A stretch of 64,000 nt of DNA, from the NCBI GenBank assembly GCA_964510955.1, contig CAZEDW010000003.1:62001-126000 (forward strand), in the 5' to 3' direction. This document shows, piece by piece, positions 58,278 through 64,000 of the stretch. The notes beneath the pieces were generated by a model. That model was given only the letters and a program-made list of their open reading frames with translations, was not told the origin of the DNA and ran no database searches. A program made the translations under genes and the position numbers. This stretch comes from JAFLCM01 sp964510955. Lineage in GTDB: Bacteria; Planctomycetota; Phycisphaerae; Phycisphaerales; UBA1924. Every line of letters begins with the position of its first letter. Within the stretch, counting starts at the first letter, position 1.

Positions 58278-58995
58278 ATCTGACGTCAGTACTCCGAGCG
58301 CGCCCCCGGGGGCGGTCTGGCACTACGCGCTGGACGACAAGGCGTTCGGCCCCGTGGAGGCCGGGGTCGTGCACGACCTCATCGCCCGCGGCGTCGCCGA
58401 CGGCGCAACGCTGGTCTGGCGCGAGGGCTGGCCGGCGTGGCGCGCGATGGCCGACACGCCCGAGTTTTCGCCCGCGCTCCCCAAGCCCGCCATCCCCGAG
58501 CGCCGCCTTGGCCCGGAGGTTCCGCGCATCCCTACCGACAGGACCTCGATGATGCGTCTGGTGGTCCGCCGCATCGGCGCGGCGCTGATCGACCAGCTCG
58601 TGCTATTGGTGCCCGGCTGCGCCATCGGCACGCCCCTGCTGCTGCTCATGCTCATCCGAGGCAAGACGCTCGGAGACCTCTTCAGCCTCACCCCCTCCGA
58701 CCCCGAGATGTGGATCATGTTCGCCACCTCCTGGGGGATCCAGTGGGTCTACGAGGCCCTGATGGTCTCGTCGCGGCTCCGCGCCACGCTCGGCAAGCGC
58801 GTGTGCGGCCTGGTGGTGACGGATCACTCGGGGCACGGGCTGAGCTTCGGGCAAGCCTCGCTCCGGTACTGGATGAAGCTCCCGTCGGCGGCTCTGTTCC
58901 CGCCCCTGTACTGCGTCGCGCTCGCCACCGGCGGCGTCAAGTGCCTGCACGACATCATCGCCCGGACGCTGGTGTGGCGTCGAGCGCGCGAGTAA
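58270..58995 (+). CDS. GYF_2/RDD-family membrane protein
   Basis: The TTG at 58270 overlaps the kinase stop and has GGGGAGGG about seven bases upstream, so TTG is accepted. Residues 15-60 are a GYF_2 domain (AVWHYALDDKAFGPVEAGVV; GATLVWREGWPAW). An RDD domain follows (VVRRIGAALIDQLVLLVPGC; LGKRVCGLVVTDHSGHGL; RYWMKLPSAALFPPLYCVAL) with four membrane helices. GYF_2-RDD proteins are common but without assigned function; transport of ions or osmolytes has been suggested for some RDD proteins. Coupling to the sensor kinase suggests membrane-state signalling (inference). Confidence 0.85.
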   Translation: MPESDVSTPSAPPGAVWHYALDDKAFGPVEAGVVHDLIARGVADGATLVWREGWPAWRAMADTPEFSPALPKPAIPERRLGPEVPRIPTDRTSMMRLVVRRIGAALIDQLVLLVPGCAIGTPLLLLMLIRGKTLGDLFSLTPSDPEMWIMFATSWGIQWVYEALMVSSRLRATLGKRVCGLVVTDHSGHGLSFGQASLRYWMKLPSAALFPPLYCVALATGGVKCLHDIIARTLVWRRARE

Positions 58996-59023
58996 GCATC
59001 ACGGGATGCGAAGGCGCCCCGGC

Positions 59024-59416
59024 TCAGCAGACTCTGCCGAATCGGATGAGGAACAGCGTCAGGTCCTGCGTGTTCACGACGCCGTCACCGTTCATGTCCT
59101 GCAGGACGCCGGCGCCGACGTTCTGGCCGAACTTGATCAGGAAGAGCGTGAGGTCCTGCGTGTTGACCTGCCCGTCGCCGTTGAAGTCGCCGGGGCAGAA
59201 CGGCGGAACGGCCCAGAACCCGCCCTGCACCGAGAGCGACCCGCCGGTCATCGGCGCGCCGGCGTCAAACTGCCCGATCGTCCCCGAGAGCGACAGACCG
59301 CCACCCGTGGACGTCCCGCCTCCGCAGTCGATGGTGTACCAGTCGATGGACACCTGGGCCTCGGCGGCGGCGGCGAGGGTGAGCATCGCGAGGGCGGTGG
59401 CGGTGGCTTTGAGCAT
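59024..59416 (-). CDS. Small secreted dockerin-type protein
   Basis: The ATG at 59416 with GGAG nine bases upstream starts a signal peptide (MLKATATALAMLTLAAAAEA). A short beta-rich segment typical of planctomycete secreted proteins (SIDWYTIDCGGGTSTGGGLS; GQFDAGAPMTGGSLSVQGGF) precedes two dockerin calcium loops: GDFNGDGQVNTQDLTLFLIK and DMNGDGVVNTQDLTLFLIRF. The two loops are almost identical, so a recent duplication is likely. No cohesin is known in the window. A calcium-dependent attachment role is inferred. Confidence 0.88.
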   Translation of the reverse strand: MLKATATALAMLTLAAAAEAQVSIDWYTIDCGGGTSTGGGLSLSGTIGQFDAGAPMTGGSLSVQGGFWAVPPFCPGDFNGDGQVNTQDLTLFLIKFGQNVGAGVLQDMNGDGVVNTQDLTLFLIRFGRVC

Positions 59417-59580
59417 GGCTGTTGGCTCCAATGTATGTCACGCCAACGCCGGGTCAATGCAGTTCCGCCCAGCAGACTGATTTTTTCTGTCCCGGCCGTG
59501 CCAAACAAGGCCGAGTCGTGTTCCGTTCGGGGCCGGGCCGGCGCACGGGCCGGCGCTGGGTCCACCCCTACGATCGACCC

Positions 59581-60744
59581 ATGGAATCCGCCAGCTCATC
59601 CCGGGACTTGATGGGCGGCCTCGCGAAGCCGCTCACTATCGGTCCCGTGCGCCTGGCCACGAACCTCCTGCTGGCCCCGATCGCCAACTACTGCGACCTG
59701 GCCTTCCGCATCGTGTGCCGGGAAGAGGGCGGCCTGGGCCTGGCGTGCACCGACCTGCTTTCCCCCCACGGCCTGCTCCGCGGAACCGCCCAGTCGCTCG
59801 ACCTGGCCCGAACCAACGAGCTCGACCAGCCCATCGGCATGCAGCTCTACGGGGCCGCGACGGACATCATGTGCGACGGGGCACGCTGGGCCGTTGACCA
59901 CGGCGCCACCGTCATCGACATCAACATGGGATGCCCGGTCGACAAGGTGACCAAGAAGAACGGCGGGTCGATGCTGCTGTGCCGGCCCGACAGCACCGTG
60001 CGGATGGCCGAGGCAATCGTGAGGGCCGTCGAGACCGCGTCCCGGGGGCGCGTCCCGGTGACCGCGAAGATGCGGCTGGGGTGGGACTCGGGCTCCATCG
60101 TGGCCCCGGCGCTGGCGCGCGAACTGGAGAAGGTCGGCATTGCCGCGGTCACGGTGCACGGCAGGACAACCGAGCAGCGGTTCACGGGCACCGCCGACTG
60201 GTCGGGCATCGCACGGGTGGTCGAGGCGGTGGAGCGCATCCCCGTCATCGGCAACGGCGACGTGGCCACGCCCTCGCACGTGGTGGCGATCATCCAACAG
60301 ACCCGGTGCGCGGGCGTGATGATCGGCCGCGGAGCACTCTCGGCGCCGTGGATCTTCAGGCAGGGGTGGGAGGCGCAGGAGCAAATCGCAAAGAGCAAAT
60401 CGCAAATGGCAAATGAGGGGCCCGTTGCTCCGATATTTGCCCTTTGCGATTTGCCATTTGCCATTTGCCCCCTCCCCGACCCCCCCGATCCCCACAAAAT
60501 CGCCATCATCCGGCGCTACCTCGACCTCATGGTCGAGTACCGCGGCGAGCACTACGCGATGAACCACATCCGGCGCCGGATCACGTGGTTCGCCAAGCGC
60601 CTGCCGCCGTGCAAGCCCTTCAAAGAGAGAATCCGCGAAGCGCCCGACCCCGCGGCGGTGCACGCGGCTTGCGACGAGTACCTCGCCGGCGGCCTGCGCT
60701 CACGCGGGTGGGAGCCTGAAACGGCGTCCGCGGCCGAATTCTGA
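59581..60744 (+). CDS. tRNA-dihydrouridine synthase with in-frame repeat insertion
   Basis: Dus enzymes reduce uridines in tRNA D-loops and elsewhere using FMN and NADPH. The TIM-barrel starts LLLAPIANYCDLAFRIVC; the catalytic Cys118 is in DINMGCPVDKVTKKNGGSML; KMRLGWDS, TVHGRTTEQRFTG, IGNGDVATP and GVMIGRGALSAPWIF are conserved FMN contacts. Residues of about 267-297 (QIAKSKSQMAN ... FALCDLPFAICPL) come from an inverted heptamer array (60381-60469) placed between the barrel and the C-terminal helical domain, with the frame kept. Which Dus subtype applies is not clear. The ATG at 59581 fits; upstream frame is promoter. Confidence 0.93.
   Translation: MESASSSRDLMGGLAKPLTIGPVRLATNLLLAPIANYCDLAFRIVCREEGGLGLACTDLLSPHGLLRGTAQSLDLARTNELDQPIGMQLYGAATDIMCDGARWAVDHGATVIDINMGCPVDKVTKKNGGSMLLCRPDSTVRMAEAIVRAVETASRGRVPVTAKMRLGWDSGSIVAPALARELEKVGIAAVTVHGRTTEQRFTGTADWSGIARVVEAVERIPVIGNGDVATPSHVVAIIQQTRCAGVMIGRGALSAPWIFRQGWEAQEQIAKSKSQMANEGPVAPIFALCDLPFAICPLPDPPDPHKIAIIRRYLDLMVEYRGEHYAMNHIRRRITWFAKRLPPCKPFKERIREAPDPAAVHAACDEYLAGGLRSRGWEPETASAAEF
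60381..60469. repeat. Inverted heptamer array inside the dihydrouridine synthase gene
   Basis: Left arm, 35 bases: GCAAATC, GCAAAGA, GCAAATC, GCAAATG, GCAAATG. Right arm, 35 bases: ATTTGCC, CTTTGCG, ATTTGCC, ATTTGCC, ATTTGCC. A 19-base spacer (60416-60434) separates them. Shifted by one base, the arms pair with about five mismatches, forming a long hairpin. It is much more AT-rich than its surroundings. Confidence 0.92.
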
Positions 60745-60747
60745 GCG

Positions 60748-61233
60748 TCACGCGCCGGTCAGCGGCTTCAGCATCTCCACGACACAAGGCCTGAACCCCT
60801 CCGCGGCAAACGTCGCGCGGGCCTGGTCGTTGAACGCGCCGGTGTGGAGGCGGACCTGATTGACGCCCAGTTCGCGGAAGCGGTCGCAGACGGCGCGGGT
60901 GAGAGCGCGAGCCACGCCGCGCCGGCGGGCGGAGGGGATCACGAACAGGTCGTGGATCCACCCGCACTCGGGGATCCAGAAGATCGGCACCTCAGGTTCG
61001 ATGGTGCAGACGACGAAGCCGGTGAGGGAGGCGGGGTCGTGGTCCTCGTGGGCCACGAAGAAGACGCTGCGCGGGTCGGCTGCCCGCTGCGGAAGCCAAC
61101 GGGCATACCGGTCGAGCACATCGGGAAGCACCTTGAAACGCTCGGGGTCGTGCTGCTGGTGCAGGTCGCACAGGGCGCGGACCATCGGCAGCACGGCGGG
61201 GACATCGGCATCGGTCGCGGGGCGGACAGGCAT
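60748..61233 (-). CDS. GNAT-family N-acetyltransferase
   Basis: The ATG at 61233 begins MPVRPATDADVPAVLPMV, the typical GNAT first strand and helix; starts at 61263 and 61308 in the same frame are possible but add odd residues. The acetyl-CoA loop is WIHDLFVIPSARRRGVARAL, with R-R-x-G-V-A the pyrophosphate-binding segment, and VNQVRLHTGAFNDQARATFA is the final strand-helix. The length is 161 residues. The target amine is not predictable. Convergent with the dus gene by three bases. Confidence 0.88.
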   Translation of the reverse strand: MPVRPATDADVPAVLPMVRALCDLHQQHDPERFKVLPDVLDRYARWLPQRAADPRSVFFVAHEDHDPASLTGFVVCTIEPEVPIFWIPECGWIHDLFVIPSARRRGVARALTRAVCDRFRELGVNQVRLHTGAFNDQARATFAAEGFRPCVVEMLKPLTGA

Positions 61234-61304
61234 GGGGGATTGTTGGCGTGTCACGGGGAGCATCGGCTTGCGGACGCAAGCGTCTGCGACCAGCCGAGCC
61301 CGCT

Positions 61305-62663
61305 TCAAATCTCCTCAAACCTCGCGGTGAAGTGGCGCAGCACTTCCGGGGCCTCGATGATCCGTAGTCCACGGAGCTTGGAGCGCGCGGCGCCGAGCTC
61401 CGCCGCCACCTCAACCACATAGTCGATATGGCTCTGCGTGTACACGCGCCGCGGGATGGCCAGGCGCACGAGTTCCATCGGGGGGTTGGGGCGCCCGGCG
61501 CCGCCGAACATCACGCTGCCGATCTCGCAGGCGCGGACGCCGCCGATGCGGTACAGGCCGCACACGACCGCCTGGCCGGGGAACTGTTCGGGCGGGATGT
61601 GGGGCACGAAGCTCTTGGCGTCGATGTAGATGGCGTGCCCGCCGGGCGGCTCGACGATCTGGATGCCCGCGGCCAGCAGCTTCTCGCCCAGGTACTCGGT
61701 GCTGCGGAGACGGTAGGTGAGGTAGTCCTCCTCGAGCACCTCCTCGAAGCCTTGGGCCATCGCTTCGAGGTCTCGCCCCGCCAAGCCGCCGTAGGTGACG
61801 TAGCCCTCGGTCAGGATCAGCAGGTTGCAGGCGCGCTGGAACAGCGCCTTGTCGCGGATGAGCAGTACACCGCCGATGTTCACCAGGCCGTCCTTCTTGG
61901 CGGAGATGGTCGCGCCGTCGGCGAGGTCGAACACCTCGCGCGCGATCTCGCGGGCGGCACGCCCCTTCTGGCCCGGCTCGCGGTGCTGGATGAAGCTGGC
62001 GTTCTCGGCGAAGCGGCAGGCATCGAGGAAGAACGGCAGGCGGTGCCGGTCGCACACCCGCCGGATCTCGCGCAGGTTTCCAAGACTGACGGGCTGCCCG
62101 CCACCGGAGTTGTTGGTGATCGTGCACATCACCACGGGGATGCGCTCGCGCCCGACTTTGGCAATCAGCGCCTCCAGCGCGCCGATGTCCATGTTCCCCT
62201 TGAACGGATGGCGACTCCGGGGGTCCTTGGCCTCGGGGATGGGCAGGTTGACCGCCTCGGCCCCGGAGTGCTCGATGTTGGCCCGCGTGGTGTCAAAGTG
62301 GGCGTTGTTGGGGCAGACCAGCCCCTTGCCGCCGACCAGCTCGAACAGGATGCGCTCGCTGGCGCGCCCCTGGTGCGTCGGCAGGATGTGCTCGAACCCG
62401 GTGATGCGCCGCAGCGTGTCGCGGAAATGGAAGAACGAGGGGGCGCCGGCGTAGGACTCGTCGCCGCGCATGATCCCGGCCCACTGCTCGGCGCTCATCG
62501 CGCCGGTGCCGGAATCGGTGAGCAGGTCGATGATCACGTCGGAAGAGGCGATAAGGAACGGGTTGAAGTCTGCGCGGCGGAGGATGGCCTCGCGCAGCTC
62601 GGGCGTGGTCATGCGGATCGGCTCGACGCTCTTGATCCGGAACGGCTCGATGATGGTCTTCAT
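61305..62663 (-). CDS. tnaA: Tryptophanase/tyrosine phenol-lyase family enzyme
   Basis: PLP-dependent beta-eliminating lyases break tryptophan to indole, or tyrosine to phenol, with pyruvate and ammonia. Family segments: PFRIKSVEPIRMTTPELREA, DLLTDSGTGAMSAEQWAGIM, HILPTHQGRASERILFEL, FFLDACRFAENASFI, and the PLP lysine in ISAKKDGLVNIGGVLLIRD. The lysine context is mixed: SAKKDG is tryptophanase-like, LVNIGG is lyase-like for tyrosine. VVCGLYRIGGVRACEIGS is closer to tryptophanase, and the ending EVLRHFTARFEEI fits both. The substrate is therefore not settled; tryptophan is slightly favoured. No tnaB or leader is adjacent. Confidence 0.87.
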   Translation of the reverse strand: MKTIIEPFRIKSVEPIRMTTPELREAILRRADFNPFLIASSDVIIDLLTDSGTGAMSAEQWAGIMRGDESYAGAPSFFHFRDTLRRITGFEHILPTHQGRASERILFELVGGKGLVCPNNAHFDTTRANIEHSGAEAVNLPIPEAKDPRSRHPFKGNMDIGALEALIAKVGRERIPVVMCTITNNSGGGQPVSLGNLREIRRVCDRHRLPFFLDACRFAENASFIQHREPGQKGRAAREIAREVFDLADGATISAKKDGLVNIGGVLLIRDKALFQRACNLLILTEGYVTYGGLAGRDLEAMAQGFEEVLEEDYLTYRLRSTEYLGEKLLAAGIQIVEPPGGHAIYIDAKSFVPHIPPEQFPGQAVVCGLYRIGGVRACEIGSVMFGGAGRPNPPMELVRLAIPRRVYTQSHIDYVVEVAAELGAARSKLRGLRIIEAPEVLRHFTARFEEI

Positions 62664-63022
62664 CGGGCGATGCTAGGGGCGGGGGCAGGCGACGGCGGCA
62701 ATGGTGCGCGCAGAAGGCCCGAGGCTGAAACATTTCAGAGTGATTCCAAACCGTCAGCTGCGGTCAGAGCAATAACTGCAACCCACCCGCCGCGCGGCCG
62801 GCGCCGGGACGCACCTCGATCGTGCCACGGGCTTTGACGCGATGCCCGTGGCGGGGGCCTTGACAACATGAAGGGTGAACAGCCCGGGTATCGGCCCCGA
62901 GCGGCCAAAGCCCGTGGCACCCCCAATGCAACCGTGCCAATCACGACCAAGGGCAATCTTACGGAATCGTGCGAACGAACGGCGTCAATGGTCGAATGAC
63001 TGGGCCAGAAACGGAGGCGTCC
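62664..63022. other. 359-base intergenic region with inverted repeat
   Basis: No coding frame is seen. It holds the inverted repeat described separately (62822-62920). The last 40 bases carry the ribosome site of the serine hydrolase gene. Confidence 0.5.
62822..62920. repeat. 15-bp inverted repeat around GCCACGGGCTTTG
   Basis: GTGCCACGGGCTTTG (62822-62836) and its exact complement (62906-62920) are 69 bases apart. The left copy also forms a local hairpin with GCCCGTGGC just downstream. Similar CCACGGGC...GCCCGTGG palindromes are, from memory, dispersed in planctomycete genomes. Confidence 0.6.
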
Positions 63023-64000
63023 ATGGCGCGATGGTTTCGTTCGCCCCTTGCCGTGCTCACGATGTTGACCTGTGTTCTCGCCGGGGCGCGGGGGGTGACG
63101 GCGGAGTCAGGCGCGAGCGCGGCAGCGGGAGAGGCCGCGGCAGACGCGGCGTTCATCGAACAGATCGATGCCCTGGCCGCACGGGAGTTGGCCAAGAAGG
63201 GCGCGGTCGGGCTCTCGGTGGCGGTGGCGCGGGGCGACCGCATCATTCTGAGCAAGGGCTACGGCATGGCGGACATGGAGAACGGCATCGCCGCGACCGA
63301 CGCGAGCGTGTTCCGCATCGCGTCGGTCACCAAGCAGTTCACGGCGGCGGCGATCCTGCGGATGGTCGAGCAAGGGAAACTGGGGCTCGACGACGATTTC
63401 ACGAAATACATCGAGTTCCCCACACAGGGCAAGACCATCACCATCCGGCACCTGCTCACGCACACGTCGGGGCTCAAGAGCTACAACGATGTGCCGGGCT
63501 TCTTCGACGACATCGCGCGGGACCGCACACCTGAGAAAGTTCTCGAGCCGGTGCGCGGGCTGCCGCTGGAGTTCGAGCCGGGCACCAAGTGGACGTACAG
63601 CAACACCGGCTATCACCTGCTGGGGATGATCATCGAGAAGGTGTCGGGCAAGACGTACGGCGAGCACATGCGCGACGAGCTGCTCACGCCGCTGGGGCTG
63701 AGCCACACCCGCTACGACGTCGAGTCGGACATCATCCCGGGCCGGGCCCGGGGCTACGGCCTGATGAACGGCGAGGCCGCAAACGCGCCCCACCTGAGCA
63801 TGACGATCCCCTACGCGGCGGGCGGCCTGGTGTCGACCGCGGGCGACCTGGTGAAGTGGGAGCTGGCGCTCAACGCCGGCAAGGTGGTGTCGCCGGAGTC
63901 CTTGGCGCTCATGACGACGCCGTCGAAGCTGGCCGACGGGTCCGCCACCGAGTACGGCATGGGGATGTTCATGAGCCAGGTGGACGGCCACCGCAACGTC
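63023..64000 (+). CDS. Secreted serine hydrolase, beta-lactamase class C/DD-peptidase family, cut by window end
   Basis: GGAGG lies six bases before the ATG at 63023. A signal peptide (MARWFRSPLAVLTMLTCVLA) is followed by the serine beta-lactamase-like fold. The nucleophile motif is in FRIASVTKQFTAAAILRMVE (Ser-x-x-Lys), the second motif is WTYSNTGYHLLGMI (Tyr-x-Asn), and HLLTHTSGLKSYNDV and PYAAGGLVSTAGDLVKWEL are conserved. The frame is open to the window end, so about 326 residues are visible and the C-terminus is missing. Members include esterases, D-aminopeptidases and peptidoglycan enzymes; antibiotic breakdown cannot be concluded. Confidence 0.92.
   Translation, partial: MARWFRSPLAVLTMLTCVLAGARGVTAESGASAAAGEAAADAAFIEQIDALAARELAKKGAVGLSVAVARGDRIILSKGYGMADMENGIAATDASVFRIASVTKQFTAAAILRMVEQGKLGLDDDFTKYIEFPTQGKTITIRHLLTHTSGLKSYNDVPGFFDDIARDRTPEKVLEPVRGLPLEFEPGTKWTYSNTGYHLLGMIIEKVSGKTYGEHMRDELLTPLGLSHTRYDVESDIIPGRARGYGLMNGEAANAPHLSMTIPYAAGGLVSTAGDLVKWELALNAGKVVSPESLALMTTPSKLADGSATEYGMGMFMSQVDGHRNV

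Noticed and set aside
1..64000. tRNA, rRNA, CRISPR arrays, transposases and prophage genes
   Set aside because: No T-arm-like GGTTCGA..CC with matching acceptor arms, no spaced direct repeats of 25-40 bases, and no transposase, integrase or phage structural protein was recognised in any frame.

Overview
The window is about 68-70% GC, has strongly GC-biased third codon positions, and is densely packed with housekeeping and secreted-protein genes. It most likely comes from a planctomycete of the class Phycisphaerae, or a close relative. Supporting signs are dockerin-type calcium-binding repeats on otherwise unrelated secreted proteins, C-terminal PEP-CTERM-like sorting signals of the VPAP...RRRR kind, tandem right-handed beta-helix proteins, a giant two-VWA membrane protein, and the hpnC-hpnD squalene route. 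There is no rRNA, no recognisable tRNA, no CRISPR array and no transposase. The taxonomic call is inference from gene content, not from a marker-gene tree.

Layout. 0-5.3 kb: two conserved unknown proteins, a secreted SGNH-hydrolase/dockerin protein, a WYL transcription regulator and a coiled-coil exported protein. 5.4-12.5 kb: a divergent AhpD-like/TetR pair with a candidate operator, an archaeal-adenylate-kinase-like fusion protein, a large VWA protein, then tsaD with an overlapping GGQ release-factor-like gene. 12.7-18.5 kb: a second SGNH/dockerin protein, sucC, two coupled small membrane proteins, a PEP-CTERM protein, rpmH (bL34) and rnc. 18.5-27.4 kb: hmgA, three tandem beta-helix proteins, an M3 oligopeptidase and a threonine-dehydrogenase-like enzyme. 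27.5-29.3 kb: a two-gene AAA ATPase/DUF4276 cassette that looks transferred and is broken by an in-frame TGA. 29.4-42.5 kb: priA, a very large secretin, a vanadium-haloperoxidase-like protein, an unknown enzyme, dxr and rnr. 42.5-47.7 kb: an HlyD adaptor divergent from a GAF-HlyD protein and a coupled PqqD/M50/HlyD protein. 47.7-52.2 kb: an MBL-fold protein, FdxA-type ferredoxin, plant-type ferredoxin-NADP reductase, YjbQ, flavin reductase and a membrane protein coupled to rlmN. 52.2-56.5 kb: rlmN and ispH, divergent from hpnC-hpnD. 56.6-64 kb: a histidine kinase coupled to an RDD protein, a dockerin protein, a tRNA-dihydrouridine synthase, a GNAT, a tryptophanase-family lyase and a truncated serine hydrolase.

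How genes fit together. dxr and ispH (MEP pathway) together with hpnC/hpnD supply isoprenoids and squalene. priA, rnr, rnc, rlmN, tsaD, the GGQ protein, rpmH and dus form a scattered information-processing set. The ferredoxin and its reductase form a probable electron-transfer pair. Many secreted proteins carry dockerin, beta-helix or PEP-CTERM modules.

The most unusual signal is a family of 7-8 bp tandem-unit arrays. Two of them are folded as inverted arrays and lie in frame inside protein-coding genes: (GCAAATN)n in the dihydrouridine synthase gene and (TGGCGARR)n in priA. Three direct arrays of GGCATNA(N) lie in gene gaps, and two of these run into the start regions of rnr and rlmN. No listed feature type explains these arrays.
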